Notes: a model not told the origin generated them from the letters alone. A DNA stretch of 64,000 nucleotides from JADJXV01 sp046328995 (GCA_046328995.1 JAXLVN010000008.1:41803-105802), one strand, 5' to 3'; numbered from the stretch's first letter, positions 16,638-26,792 are shown. Program-made: numbers and translations.

Positions 16638-18331
16638 TACGATCACTTCTCTCGGCCGCAGTTCTTGCGGCCTTTCTTTTATTGGGCGCATACCGGGCTG
16701 AAGCACAGGTCGAGAATGTACAGGTGGTACATCCGGTGTATCAGTTTTTACTCCATGCCGAGACCCGTGGCCTGCTGGAGCATTTTACCCTCTCCTCGCT
16801 GCCGCTCCAACGCTCTGAAATTATGAATGCCTTACGGCAAATTCGTTCGCATGAGAAAGAATTGCTATCCTCCGAACTCTCCACGCTTGCCCTGTATGAG
16901 CGGGAGTTTGAGCTCCAAAAGCGGGGCACTGCGGTGATGATATACAGCAAGACCGACAGTACGCAGCTCTTCTCCGAACGCCTGGTGTCCAATGATGAGA
17001 AAATGCTCTATCGTTATGCAGATACAGCACATAGCGTGAGAGCATATTTGATAGGCGGCGGTGATATGCTCTTCCAAAAGCAGGGTGACAGCACCATGAA
17101 AAATGTCGCCAAAGCGCAGGGAGGATTCCGGGTCTTCGGTACGCTCAGTAATTGCTTTGGTTATTATATCCAAGTCACCAACGGAACAGTACTCAGCGGC
17201 GAGCGTGCCCTCGCACTCGAAGATCCACGCATCCGGCAGAATATTAAATTTACAACACTCGACAGCGATTTTGACTTTACGGAGTCGCATGTTCAGTTCC
17301 AGCAGGACTGGTTCCTCGCCTCGGTAGGCCGCGAAGTACGGCTTCACGGAGCAGGATTTTTCCAGCGCTCACTGCTTTCGAATACCTCGCCGCCGATTGA
17401 TGCCTTCAGCGTCGCGGCGAAATTTCAGAATGTCGAGTACAAGTTTATTCACGGTAGTCTGCTCGGCGTGCAATTAGACAGCAGCGGCAGGCCGGTACCG
17501 ACATTCGGACACTGGGCTGAAGTGGGAGCTTTCTTGCAATTACCGCCTAAATATGTAGCAATTCATCAGCTTACATTCAAGCCGACATGGGGTGAATTCG
17601 GACTTTGGGAGAGCTTGATATACAGTAATCGCGGAATAGATGTCGCGTATCTCAACCCACTGAGTTTTCTCAAGTCAGTCGAGCATTCCCTCCGTGACCG
17701 CGATAATTCGGCGATTGGTGCCTGGGCATCGGTGCGACCATTCAAAAATCTCCAGATTAAAGGCAGCTATTTTCTTGATGATTTAGTTTTTAGCTTGATT
17801 GGTACGGATTATTGGAGTAATAAAGCCGCCTTTAATATCGGCGCACAGTACTCAACGCCGCTCGGTATCGATGCCGCACTCGAATATGCCAAGGTCTTTC
17901 CCTATACGTTTTCTCACTTTAATGTGCAGAACGCTACGACCAACGACGGCCTGCAAATGCTGGGTTATCTTGCTCCCAATAGCGATGAGGTGTCGCTCCA
18001 TCTGAACTGGTGGCGGGGCAATCGCTATCCCTTTTCTCTGATAATTGCCAGCCGGCGTCATGGCGACAATATCATGGGCAAGGCCGCCGACGGCAGTGAT
18101 TCGACATTGGTCAATGTGGGAGGCAGCGTACTGTTGGCCAATCGCTATGGTATTGATTCAGCGAATGCACCCTTTCTTGCCGGCCAGCGCAACGATGTAT
18201 TCGTCGTGCAGTTTTCCGGCGGAATTGAAGTGATCCGCGGATTTAATATTCAGCTCAATTATCGCCTTGAACAAATGAACTCCACAACTAAGCATACGGC
18301 GGCGTTTACCTTCCGCTTTGATGATTTTTGA
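16634..18331 (+). CDS. Wzi-like capsule-assembly outer-membrane beta-barrel protein
   Basis: 565 residues with signal peptide (LSAAVLAAFLLLGAYRAEAQ) and start overlapping the previous stop (ATGA). The N-terminal part (HPVYQFLLHAETRGLLEHFTLSSLPLQRSEIMNALRQI) and the following strand-rich region resemble the capsule-assembly Wzi family common in Bacteroidota. Amphipathic strands continue to the end (FNIQLNYRLEQM...AAFTFRFDDF), with a terminal Phe as expected for an outer-membrane barrel. By analogy it helps attach or assemble exported polysaccharide at the cell surface. It is the last gene of the wecB-wza-wzi-like operon. Confidence 0.72.
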   Translation: MIRSLLSAAVLAAFLLLGAYRAEAQVENVQVVHPVYQFLLHAETRGLLEHFTLSSLPLQRSEIMNALRQIRSHEKELLSSELSTLALYEREFELQKRGTAVMIYSKTDSTQLFSERLVSNDEKMLYRYADTAHSVRAYLIGGGDMLFQKQGDSTMKNVAKAQGGFRVFGTLSNCFGYYIQVTNGTVLSGERALALEDPRIRQNIKFTTLDSDFDFTESHVQFQQDWFLASVGREVRLHGAGFFQRSLLSNTSPPIDAFSVAAKFQNVEYKFIHGSLLGVQLDSSGRPVPTFGHWAEVGAFLQLPPKYVAIHQLTFKPTWGEFGLWESLIYSNRGIDVAYLNPLSFLKSVEHSLRDRDNSAIGAWASVRPFKNLQIKGSYFLDDLVFSLIGTDYWSNKAAFNIGAQYSTPLGIDAALEYAKVFPYTFSHFNVQNATTNDGLQMLGYLAPNSDEVSLHLNWWRGNRYPFSLIIASRRHGDNIMGKAADGSDSTLVNVGGSVLLANRYGIDSANAPFLAGQRNDVFVVQFSGGIEVIRGFNIQLNYRLEQMNSTTKHTAAFTFRFDDF

Positions 18332-18365
18332 TGGAATTCTCATGATAGCTGAACCGAATTTCTTG

Positions 18366-18373
18366 TAAATTTG
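18366..18373 (+). promoter_or_regulatory. -7 element (TAAATTTG) upstream of small membrane protein gene
   Basis: TAAATTTG followed by C matches the TAnnTTTG consensus. It lies 44 bp before the ATG at 18418 and probably starts a new transcription unit after the Wzi-like gene. Confidence 0.5.
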
Positions 18374-18417
18374 CACAACATTAGCACACAAATCTTCGCA
18401 CAGTCCTTATACGGTAG

Positions 18418-18801
18418 ATGATCGCATTGCTACAAAAAATCAGTATTTCCATCCTCCTTACGCTCTTGGTGATATATTCATCAAGCATCAGCGTGGTATG
18501 GATGCTGTATTTCTATGAAAAGCACGATGTGATTCTCTACTACTGTCCGCATGACGCTGAGACCGGCGGCGACGGAACAAGCTACGTGCATCGGTTGCTT
18601 GACGGTACCACGCAATCGCATGCCCGCACCATTATCTCTCCGGCAGATAATTTACCACAACTTCTTGAAAAAATTGAGGTTGTTTTTACTACAAATATCT
18701 CGGTGCAGATGTACCGGGAGACCACCCCTTCCCCACTACCGGGCTTTATAGCCACCCTCTTCCGCCCTCCGACGACGGCATACAACAGACATAGTCTCTG
18801 A
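18418..18801 (+). CDS. Hypothetical small membrane-anchored protein
   Basis: 127 residues, not recognised. One hydrophobic helix spans about residues 8-31 (ISILLTLLVIYSSSISVVWMLYFY), followed by EKHDVILYYCPHDAETGGDGTSYVHRLLDG and a C-terminal part rich in Pro and Thr. The helix could be a signal anchor or an uncleaved signal. It stands just upstream of the two TonB receptor genes and may work with them, but only the position suggests this. Codon use looks like that of its neighbours. Confidence 0.55.
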   Translation: MIALLQKISISILLTLLVIYSSSISVVWMLYFYEKHDVILYYCPHDAETGGDGTSYVHRLLDGTTQSHARTIISPADNLPQLLEKIEVVFTTNISVQMYRETTPSPLPGFIATLFRPPTTAYNRHSL

Positions 18802-18914
18802 TCTCTTACTGCCCGCTCTCCCTTGTAGCTACACACGGGTGAGGGGTATTCTGCGCGCGCGCCCTATTCTACCCGGTGGAATGAGTAGTGTGTCCGTTTG
18901 CATTTGTGTCCCGT

Positions 18915-18945
18915 AACGACTACACAGCATCGTGTGGAAGTCGTT
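18915..18945 (+). other. Imperfect hairpin in the leader region of the TonB receptor gene
   Basis: AACGACT (18915-18921) pairs with AGTCGTT (18939-18945) and ACAC (18922-18925) with GTGT (18932-18935), leaving a 6-nt loop and a 3-nt bulge. It lies 47 bp before the receptor ATG. No T-run follows, so it is not a typical terminator. It could be an RNA leader structure or chance. Confidence 0.3.
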
Positions 18946-18991
18946 GTATTGTATTGTCGTACTGTCTATCAATTAACGAAAGAAATTCCTT

Positions 18992-21424
18992 ATGAAACTC
19001 ACTTATAGTGTCGTCCTGATCCTTCTTTTGGGATGCAGTGGTGCTATTGCACAACATTCAATCGGTTCAATCCACGGGCAAATCCGCTGGCGCAGAGGTG
19101 CTTCGCGAGAGGATGTAAGTGTGCAGCTGATAGAAATATCAACCCGCTCGCTGATCCAATCAGTCAAGCCCGAAGAGTCGGGCGCGTTTGTCTTCCGGAA
19201 TGTGACCTTTGCCGGATATCGGATTGACGTTCGTAAAGGCACAATGGTCATCGGCCGGAAAACAGTTCAGGTGGCATCTTCGATTCCCGTGCAGGCCGTG
19301 CTTGACTCGTTGCAGGAATACGAAGTGTCGGAAGTCGAAGTCATTGCCAATGCCGAAAAGCCCTTCGCCGGCAGCTCGCATACGTTTTTCTCGGCGGCAA
19401 CGATTGCTGCCCTGCCACGGCTCAGTCAGGCAAAAACAATTGAAACAATGCTCCTGAATTCCGGCTCGGTCGTGCCTGATGAAGACGGCCGAATGCATGT
19501 CAGAGGCGAGGATGCGCAATTTCAATATGTCATTGACGGTATTCCGATTACCGGGAATATGACACGTATTTATTCGTCGCTCCTTGATGCCGGAATTATC
19601 AAATCAGCCGACTTACAAACAGGAGGATTTGCTGCCGAATATGGCGTGGCGACAGCCGGCGTGCTCTCGGTGACGACCAAGTCGGGCTTCGACTCCCCAT
19701 TTCAAATCGGCGGCTCGGCCGGCTACGGTTCGTTCAATACCAAAGAAGCAGCCCTGCAGGCAGGCGGCACGATTGGCGGGAATACCGCGCTTTTTGTAGC
19801 CGGGAGCATCTCCATGACAGATAGATACTTAGATCCGATTTCGGGATTCGATGCCATTCATACTGACGGCAACAACAATCATATTTTCGGGAAATGTAAT
19901 ACTATTCTCAGTCCATCGATTGACCTCGCTATTCTCGGTTCGGTGAATGCAAGCACGTTCTCTATTCCCAATTTTACCGATACCAGCAAGCAAGATCAGC
20001 AGCAGAAGCAAAATGACAATCTTCTCGGACTGCGGATCGATATCGCAACGGCAGATGATGCACTCCTCAGTGTCGTCGGTTACCGGCGCTATGCAGAAGC
20101 CACACTCACAAGCGGCGGACTCAGCCGTATCGCAAGTGAGAGCGACCGCGTAAAAGCTGCGACGGAAAATGAAGAACTCTTCTTGGGTGCGACGCGGAAA
20201 AATACCGTCATCGGCGGTCTTGCCGAGTATTCATTCAAGCCGGCATGGTTCGGTGTGGAGAATTCGGCAAAGGTCGGCTTTGGCTATGAATCACTCCCGC
20301 TTGACGAGTTCTTTACCTTCGCGCATGTCGATTCGCTCCAGGCAAATAAAGCACCCTTTGCTCTCGCGCAAACCAATACTGCTACTCGGCTTTCAGGGTA
20401 TTTCCAGGATCAAATCCGTTTTGGAAAATGGACGCTCAGTGCCGGTGTGCGCTATGACCGGTATTCGCTTTTTGAGGATGAACAGCAGTTCTCCCCGCGC
20501 ATTGGCGTCGGCTATACCCTTTCCGATGACCTAACGCTCCGCTTCTCGTACAATCGTATGTTTATGCAAGCACCCGTCGAGAATATCCTCGTGTCGAGTT
20601 CTCAGGAAGCACGCGTGCTCTCAGCCGACCAAGGCACGCTCTCCAATCGTGTCAAGAGTCAGAAATCGCATGTGGTTGAAATCGGAGCCGGTTGGCGGGC
20701 GAATGAATTCCTCGATGTCGATCTCGTCGGCTACGGGAAATTGATGGATGATTTCTTAGTCAAAGCCGAGCTCGGCGTCTCGGGAATAATTTTTCCGGTG
20801 AATCTGACGCAAGGATTTGTCGGTGGCGGCGAACTCAATGTGCGGCTGCATAATTGGAATAAATTCACCGCCCGGCTGTCGGTCGGTGTGTGCGCGTCGC
20901 TCGGATTAATTCCCGAAGACGGCTCTTCGACGGTGTCCGGCGGACTGCTTATCGGCGAAGAAGGACATAATTATTCGCATCCCTTCAAAGGCGAGGAATT
21001 CTTCCCGACGGAGCATAATCAGCTTGTAACGTCAGCATTGAATATCAATTACGCACTGACCGACAATTTCGGACTCACGCTAGCCTCGCATTTTGACCTC
21101 GGACTGCCGTTTGATCTCACGGATTCAGCAGGCGTCGGGCTCACGGAAGAGGCATCGCGTGCCGAACTCAAGCGCCGCGGGTATAGCGATAAGGTGATCG
21201 ATTTACTCGACCTTTCGGTGGAAATGGAAGGTTCGCCCGACAAAGCCACCGCGCCGCGAATGACCCTCGACCTTGGCGCCTATTTCGACTGGAAATCACT
21301 CCGCATCAGCGCGGCGGTGACCAATATACTCGACACTCCCTATCTCTATAAGTTTGAATCAGCTCTCGGCGGCACGCACTTCGGGCTACCCCGTGCTTTT
21401 GCCGTGAGGGTGGAATATCAGTAA
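18992..21424 (+). CDS. TonB-dependent outer-membrane receptor with carboxypeptidase-regulatory-like domain
   Basis: 810 residues with a signal peptide (LILLLGCSGAIAQ). Residues of about 25-110 form a carboxypeptidase-regulatory-like domain (GSIHGQIRWRRGASREDVSVQLIEI...SGAFVFRNVTFAGYRIDVRKG). A plug domain follows (TIETMLLNSGSVVPDEDGRMHVRGEDAQFQYVIDGIPI...GGFAAEYGVATAGVLSVTTKSG), then a 22-strand-type barrel ending GLPRAFAVRVEYQ. These receptors import substrates such as siderophores, vitamins or glycans using TonB energy; the substrate is not evident. No SusD partner lies next to it. It is 78 bp upstream of a second receptor gene, probably co-transcribed. Confidence 0.9.
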   Translation: MKLTYSVVLILLLGCSGAIAQHSIGSIHGQIRWRRGASREDVSVQLIEISTRSLIQSVKPEESGAFVFRNVTFAGYRIDVRKGTMVIGRKTVQVASSIPVQAVLDSLQEYEVSEVEVIANAEKPFAGSSHTFFSAATIAALPRLSQAKTIETMLLNSGSVVPDEDGRMHVRGEDAQFQYVIDGIPITGNMTRIYSSLLDAGIIKSADLQTGGFAAEYGVATAGVLSVTTKSGFDSPFQIGGSAGYGSFNTKEAALQAGGTIGGNTALFVAGSISMTDRYLDPISGFDAIHTDGNNNHIFGKCNTILSPSIDLAILGSVNASTFSIPNFTDTSKQDQQQKQNDNLLGLRIDIATADDALLSVVGYRRYAEATLTSGGLSRIASESDRVKAATENEELFLGATRKNTVIGGLAEYSFKPAWFGVENSAKVGFGYESLPLDEFFTFAHVDSLQANKAPFALAQTNTATRLSGYFQDQIRFGKWTLSAGVRYDRYSLFEDEQQFSPRIGVGYTLSDDLTLRFSYNRMFMQAPVENILVSSSQEARVLSADQGTLSNRVKSQKSHVVEIGAGWRANEFLDVDLVGYGKLMDDFLVKAELGVSGIIFPVNLTQGFVGGGELNVRLHNWNKFTARLSVGVCASLGLIPEDGSSTVSGGLLIGEEGHNYSHPFKGEEFFPTEHNQLVTSALNINYALTDNFGLTLASHFDLGLPFDLTDSAGVGLTEEASRAELKRRGYSDKVIDLLDLSVEMEGSPDKATAPRMTLDLGAYFDWKSLRISAAVTNILDTPYLYKFESALGGTHFGLPRAFAVRVEYQ

Positions 21425-21502
21425 TTTATGAATTATCAAATAATTACTTTATTTTCTTTTGGTATGAATACTCAGCCAAACTAACTATTCTTATTTAAAA
21501 AA

Positions 21503-23671
21503 ATGAAAAAAACACTCCTTATACTTCTTTGTCTCTTCGCTGTCACAATGAGCGAAACAATTGCCCAAAACAAAAAAAAGTCGGCCAAAGACTCGGTCTA
21601 TGCCGCACAACCGGTGACAATTACTGCCTCACGCCAACTCCAAAAAGTGCTCGATGTACCGCTCGCCGTGACCGTCGTGCCGCAGATTGACCTTCAGAAT
21701 AGACGCGGCTATGGTCTCGACGAGGTGATGTCGATCGTTCCCGGTGCGCTTGTACAGGCGCGCACCGGCAATCATGACGTGCGCATTACCATCCGCGGTT
21801 ATGGCGCGCGTGGTGCGGGTGAACGCTCGAATGCGGGCACATCGCGCGGGATACGCGTACTCGTCGATGGCATTCCCCACACCGAACCCGACGGACGTAC
21901 TGCCTTTGATTTAATAGATATTACCGGTGCATCAAGTATCGAAGTGCTGCGGTCGAGCGCATCGGCTCTGTGGGGAAATGCCTCGGGCGGTGTGGTTAAT
22001 ATCAGCAGTGTGCCTACGACGAATAGTCCGTTTTTGTCGGCACAGGCACAATTCGGGAGTTATGGTTTTATGAAAAATTCCCTGCAGGCCGGCACGACGA
22101 CAGATCTTGGTAAGATGTATGTATCATTCAATAATACGACGTTTGACGGGTGGCGCGTGCATTCGAATAGTGCGATTACGCAATTCAATGTCGGACTGAT
22201 GTCAGAGGTCAATCTGCGCACCAAGCTTGGCGTGTTCATGTCGGCGGCGTCGAACATTTTCCGGATTGCAGGTCCGCTTACGCAGGCGCAGTTCGACTCA
22301 AGCGCGCAGCAGGCGCAGGCCTCGATGATCACGCGGGATGAACGGAGATTCAACCGTCTCGGCAGCTTGGGTATGACGCTCGAGCATGCAATTGACGACC
22401 ATAACTCGATTACTTCCATGGCGTTCCTGCAATCCAAGTTTTTACAGCGCTCCGAACGTAATACCTTCCGCGACTTCACGCGCTATCATGTCGGCGGTAA
22501 TCTGATCTATAAAAATGCCGGGAAATTCACCGACGATATCGCATCGCATTTTCTCGTGGGAATGGACGAGCAGTATCAGGACGGAGCGATTTTATTCTAC
22601 GGGCTCAATAAATCCGGCGGACGCGATACGGTTCTTCAGCAGGATAAACGCGAAGGCGCCAACAACTTCGGCATTTTTGGTCAGGAAGAAGTGGTCTTCA
22701 ACGATAAATTTAGTGTGATGCTCGGCGCGCGCTACGACAAGATTGCCTATTACAATGAAATTTACTTCGATGGCGGGAATAAAAATGATATTGCTGAGAA
22801 GATATACGACAATCTTACCCCGAAATTCGGACTGAATTATCGTCTCGCGTCCGATATGAGCGTGTATGCCAATGTCGGTGGTGGAATTGAAGTGCCGGCC
22901 GGTAATGAAGTTGATCCGCCGGGACCTCTTGCTGCGTCGGTTGTTAATCCGCTGCTCGAACCGATGATCTCCACAACGTATGAACTCGGTTGGAAAGCTA
23001 TGCCACAAGTTGATGATTTTATTGGTCTTGGCGCTGCCGGTGTGTCGCTTGATGTAGCGGCGTACATGATCGGCGTGAAGAATGATATTATCCCGTATGA
23101 TGCAGGTCGATTTTATATTTCAGCCGGAAAAACGCAGCGTATCGGTGCCGAACTCGGTGCGGCCGTCAGGCTTGAAAATGGCGTTACGGTCTCGGCTGCA
23201 TTTACGTACTGCAACAGTAAATATGTCGAATATGACTTGTCGGCAATATACAGCAGACCGCGTGATTCGGTAGAAGGGCAGGCAGCATTCAAGAATTATA
23301 CGGATAACAAAATCGCCGGTATGCCGGATATGTACTCGACCGTTCGCGTCAAATGGCTGCCCAAATTCCTCGATCGATTATCGATTGATGCCGAGATGCG
23401 CACCGTCGGCAGTTATTTCGCCGATAATGCGAATATGCTTTCGGTTGCCTCGTATATGACGATTGATGCAGGAGTTAGCTACGAACAGCCAATCGTCGGC
23501 GGACTCTCGGCGCGGGGATTTGTTCGTGCGATGAACCTCACCGATCAGAAGTATGCTGCTTCGGTATGGATCAATCCCGAGCGTATCAAAAATGCGTCTC
23601 CGGCGTTCCTTGAGTCGGGCTTGCCACGGAATTTCAGTGCCGGAATTAACCTCACCTGGCGCCGTGATTAA
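21503..23671 (+). CDS. TonB-dependent outer-membrane receptor (FecA-like)
   Basis: 722 residues. A signal peptide (LLILLCLFAVTMSETIAQ) is followed by a TonB-box-like start PVTITASRQLQKVLDVPLAVTVV. The plug contains LDEVMSIVPGALVQARTGNHDVRITIRGYGARG, VLVDGIPHTEPDGRTAFDLIDITGASSIEVLRSSASALWGNASGGVVNI, typical of siderophore/FecA-like receptors. The barrel ends in SGLPRNFSAGINLTWRRD. There is no carboxypeptidase-like N-terminal domain, unlike the preceding receptor. The ligand is unknown; an iron complex or other cofactor is plausible. A strong terminator follows. Confidence 0.9.
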   Translation: MKKTLLILLCLFAVTMSETIAQNKKKSAKDSVYAAQPVTITASRQLQKVLDVPLAVTVVPQIDLQNRRGYGLDEVMSIVPGALVQARTGNHDVRITIRGYGARGAGERSNAGTSRGIRVLVDGIPHTEPDGRTAFDLIDITGASSIEVLRSSASALWGNASGGVVNISSVPTTNSPFLSAQAQFGSYGFMKNSLQAGTTTDLGKMYVSFNNTTFDGWRVHSNSAITQFNVGLMSEVNLRTKLGVFMSAASNIFRIAGPLTQAQFDSSAQQAQASMITRDERRFNRLGSLGMTLEHAIDDHNSITSMAFLQSKFLQRSERNTFRDFTRYHVGGNLIYKNAGKFTDDIASHFLVGMDEQYQDGAILFYGLNKSGGRDTVLQQDKREGANNFGIFGQEEVVFNDKFSVMLGARYDKIAYYNEIYFDGGNKNDIAEKIYDNLTPKFGLNYRLASDMSVYANVGGGIEVPAGNEVDPPGPLAASVVNPLLEPMISTTYELGWKAMPQVDDFIGLGAAGVSLDVAAYMIGVKNDIIPYDAGRFYISAGKTQRIGAELGAAVRLENGVTVSAAFTYCNSKYVEYDLSAIYSRPRDSVEGQAAFKNYTDNKIAGMPDMYSTVRVKWLPKFLDRLSIDAEMRTVGSYFADNANMLSVASYMTIDAGVSYEQPIVGGLSARGFVRAMNLTDQKYAASVWINPERIKNASPAFLESGLPRNFSAGINLTWRRD

Positions 23672-23690
23672 CAGGCAATTTCTCGTACAT

Positions 23691-23730
23691 AAGCCGAACT
23701 TTTCGTGATGAAGAGTTCGGCTTTTTAATT
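23691..23730 (+). terminator. Rho-independent terminator after TonB receptor pair
   Basis: AAGCCGAACT (23691-23700) pairs with AGTTCGGCTT (23713-23722), a 10-bp perfect stem, followed by TTTAATTTT. It lies 20 bp after the receptor stop codon. Confidence 0.9.
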
Positions 23731-23777
23731 TTATACCAAGCGGAATAATTCTGTAGTTCTATCTGTCCAACAATCCT

Positions 23778-23785
23778 TAATTTTG
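23778..23785 (+). promoter_or_regulatory. -7 element (TAATTTTG) upstream of the 980-residue T9SS protein
   Basis: TAATTTTG followed by CC matches the TAnnTTTG consensus. The expected start point would leave a leader of about 58 nt before ATG 23850. Confidence 0.5.
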
Positions 23786-23849
23786 CCGATTATTATTTGA
23801 TAACACAGCTATTTATTTCATTTACTACACAATTAATCCAAAGGAAACT

Positions 23850-26792
23850 ATGCGTTTTGGAACTCTTTTTTCGCGTTTGCTGCTGCCGCTGGTCGTAGCA
23901 TGTGCGTTATTTTCTCCGGCAAGTGCTCAGCAGATTGAGATGCCGGACGGTGAGGCAATTGTCGCCGTTAATACATTTTCAGAGACGAGCGCGTATCGTC
24001 TAACAGCTACACGGTCAACGATTTACAGTTCGAAATTTACCGCCGGTGCCTGGAGCAAGGGCAAGCAGGTCTATCAGACTATTCCGGCGAGGCGTATTGT
24101 CGATGCGGCATTTAAATCAGGTGAAATTGGTGATACGCGTACGTATGCGGTGCTTTTAGAAAATGGCGAGACAATGGTGTTTAGTTATAATGGCGTTACA
24201 GAGACATTTGCAGCTCCTGTTGCCTATCCGTCGCCGTTTGTGCCGCAGGGGAATGCTGCTTATCGTAAAATTCTTATCGCTGATGATATTGCCGTGCAAT
24301 TCGGCTCGACATGCTACCGCAATCAGCGCGATGGCAGTCCGTGGAAACTAGACACAGCGGGCATCAGCCGACTCACGATTGCCGATATCACTCTTGATGA
24401 CCGTGATGCCTTGCTTGCCGCAACAAGCAAAGGCGTCTGGAAATTTAATCCTACGGCCGGAAATTGGACACGACTTGGTGCTACTGCCGATACGTTGAGT
24501 ATTGCATCGGTATTTGGTACGCGCAACGGACGAATTTTCGCCGGTACTGCTAATCGTAGTACTTGGGTGTCAGCCGATCATGGTGCGACCTGGACCCGCG
24601 ACTCGGCCGGTATCGGAGTAGCTGCAATTGCCCGTTTCGGCGATGATGCCGGGAATACGGTCTATGCAGCGACGAGTGGTGCAGGCGGTGGCGGTGGCGG
24701 TGGTGGTGGCGGTACATCACAACTCTACCGCAGAACGCTGACCGGCGCATCGTGGGAGCGAATTGACTCCAGCTTGCGCGCGTATGCAATGTCGAGCATT
24801 CAGAATATCCGTATTACGGATTTGAGTGGTGAGGCGGGAGTAGAAGTGGCGACATTATTCGGATGCTATACCGGCGCAACTAATGGCGATTCATGGACAT
24901 ACTCCACATCAGGAATCATGGCCGAAGATATTTACGGCGTTCAAATGCTTGGCACTTCGACGGTCGTCAGTACCGGTCTTGGTGTGTATCACAAGCAAGG
25001 TACCGGTGGATGGACAAAAGTATTTCCCGTGGTTGGCTATGCAGGCACGCGACCGCTGATACGTTCGGATAAAGCCGGAGTATCGTATTTTCAATTAGGC
25101 GCGACCGGCGGCGGTCAGGGCGGACAGCAAATCGGACAAATCTATAAAAGTACCGATAATGGCGCTAGCTGGACTATTGATACCGCCGGGATAAGTGCTG
25201 TGCCGGCATCGACAAGCAATATCTTGGCTCCTGTGTTTTATGCTGATCGTAGTGGACGCAGGTCAATTATCAATTCAAGCGGAACAGGTGTGCCGCTGCG
25301 TTTATACTCTGCTAATCCAACGTGGGCAATTGATACTGCCGGTATGGGACTTGTGTCCTCCAATCAGCAAACTCAAGCCGCGACAGCTATGCATACCGAC
25401 TTTACGATGACCAATCAGTATATTTCGGGAGCAATATTCAATCAAATATTTGCTGTCCAAGATGCGATATTATTCAAGCGTGCGTACGCAGGTGGCGCCT
25501 GGACTGTCGATACTGCCGGTCTGAATAAAGCCCCGATTGTGTCAATTACGTCTGATAAATCAAATACATACTGCGGTTCGACTGCAGTCAACGGCATCTC
25601 CTCGATCTTCCGTAAGAATGCAGGCGTTTGGGAAAAAATCGTATCGCCTCCTTCAGCAGTATCCGATGCGCGCGCGCTGACCATGGACTCAAACGGTGTC
25701 CTTTATGTGGCTTATAGTGCTAGTCCAATTACCCAAAATGCGCCAAACCGCGGGGTCTATGCCACGAGTGATAACGGTGCAACTTGGCAATATGCAGGGC
25801 TCGACAGTGTGCTCGTGCGTGGACTCGTTGCTACGAGTGATGCAGTCTATGCGTTCACGAGTCGTGGCACGTACAAGCTTGGGCTACAAGTGCTCAAGGC
25901 TGCGTCGATTCAATTCAGCAAACATGAAATCGCCTTCCCGAAACTGCCGATTAATACCTTCAAAGACTCGACGATTACCATTACCAATTCCGGTAATGAT
26001 ACCTTGCGTGTGTCGAGCTTCCGTGCTGCGAATCAACAGGTTACAGCATTTTCGGTGAATCCTCCGCAATTCAACCTTGCTCCCGGCAAATCGCTCGACG
26101 TCACGGTGCGCTTTGCGCCGACTGCTGCCGGAGTATTCACGACCACACTCCGGTCGGTAGCGAATACTCTGCCGGATACGATTCTCGTCTCAGGCGAAGG
26201 TCTCAAGCCGAATGCGGAAATGCAGCTCGTAAGTAAACAAATATTATTTGATGCCGTTACCGTTGGCGCGACAGCCGACTCGGTTATCGAAATTTCCAAT
26301 CCCGGCACCGACTCGCTGATCGTAACGAGTGCTGTTTCGAATGATCCTGTCTTTACCTGCAAGCCGACGTCATTTAGAGTACCTCCCGGCGGCAAGACGA
26401 CAATTACCCTCTCATTTACCCCAAGCTCGGCAACGAATTTCAATGGACGTATCCGCTTTACGACGAATATCGGCATTGATTCGATTACGGTGTTCGGTAC
26501 CGGAAATGCATCCTCCGTTCGCGAAGATGAAGCAGCCCGCGTGCTTGGTATGAGTGTCACGCCCAATCCGAGTGCCGAGGCAGCAGCCGTGCGCTTTACG
26601 CTGCCGGCAGAGAGTACGGTACGGCTCGAACTCGTCAATGCAATCGGTGAAAAGGTGAGCACGGTGTTTGCCGGTGATATGAGTGCGGGTGAACATTCTA
26701 TCCCGCTGACATTCGCGGCAAGCGGCACGTATTTTGTGCGGCTAGTTACGCCGCAGAGCGTTGGTACGGTGCAAGTTGCGGTGATTCGATAA
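23850..26792 (+). CDS. Secreted BNR-repeat / ASH-domain protein with T9SS sorting domain
   Basis: 980 residues with a signal peptide (LPLVVACALFSPASAQ). Residues of about 150-670 are propeller-like with Asp-box motifs (SADHGATWT, STDNGASWT, TSDNGATWQ). Two choice-of-anchor D / ASH-type Ig domains follow (IQFSKHEIAFPKLPINTFKDSTITITNSGNDTLRVSS, then MQLVSKQILFDAVTVGATADSVIEISNPGTDSLIVTS). The C-terminus (LGMSVTPNPSAEAAAVRFTLPAESTVRLELVNAIGEKVSTVF...GEHSIPLTFAASGTYFVRLVTPQSVGTVQVAVIR) is a T9SS sorting domain. The protein should be exported to the surface or medium. A run of ten glycines (bases 24684-24713) interrupts the propeller. No catalytic residues were recognised. Confidence 0.85.
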   Translation: MRFGTLFSRLLLPLVVACALFSPASAQQIEMPDGEAIVAVNTFSETSAYRLTATRSTIYSSKFTAGAWSKGKQVYQTIPARRIVDAAFKSGEIGDTRTYAVLLENGETMVFSYNGVTETFAAPVAYPSPFVPQGNAAYRKILIADDIAVQFGSTCYRNQRDGSPWKLDTAGISRLTIADITLDDRDALLAATSKGVWKFNPTAGNWTRLGATADTLSIASVFGTRNGRIFAGTANRSTWVSADHGATWTRDSAGIGVAAIARFGDDAGNTVYAATSGAGGGGGGGGGGTSQLYRRTLTGASWERIDSSLRAYAMSSIQNIRITDLSGEAGVEVATLFGCYTGATNGDSWTYSTSGIMAEDIYGVQMLGTSTVVSTGLGVYHKQGTGGWTKVFPVVGYAGTRPLIRSDKAGVSYFQLGATGGGQGGQQIGQIYKSTDNGASWTIDTAGISAVPASTSNILAPVFYADRSGRRSIINSSGTGVPLRLYSANPTWAIDTAGMGLVSSNQQTQAATAMHTDFTMTNQYISGAIFNQIFAVQDAILFKRAYAGGAWTVDTAGLNKAPIVSITSDKSNTYCGSTAVNGISSIFRKNAGVWEKIVSPPSAVSDARALTMDSNGVLYVAYSASPITQNAPNRGVYATSDNGATWQYAGLDSVLVRGLVATSDAVYAFTSRGTYKLGLQVLKAASIQFSKHEIAFPKLPINTFKDSTITITNSGNDTLRVSSFRAANQQVTAFSVNPPQFNLAPGKSLDVTVRFAPTAAGVFTTTLRSVANTLPDTILVSGEGLKPNAEMQLVSKQILFDAVTVGATADSVIEISNPGTDSLIVTSAVSNDPVFTCKPTSFRVPPGGKTTITLSFTPSSATNFNGRIRFTTNIGIDSITVFGTGNASSVREDEAARVLGMSVTPNPSAEAAAVRFTLPAESTVRLELVNAIGEKVSTVFAGDMSAGEHSIPLTFAASGTYFVRLVTPQSVGTVQVAVIR
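24684..24713 (+). repeat. (GGY)10 triplet microsatellite inside the T9SS protein gene
   Basis: Ten consecutive GGC/GGT codons encode a polyglycine run. Slippage in units of three would change loop length without breaking the frame. Confidence 0.9.

Noticed and set aside
18915..18945. Riboswitch upstream of the TonB receptor gene (for example cobalamin type)
   Set aside because: Only a small hairpin is visible; no conserved riboswitch core was recognised.
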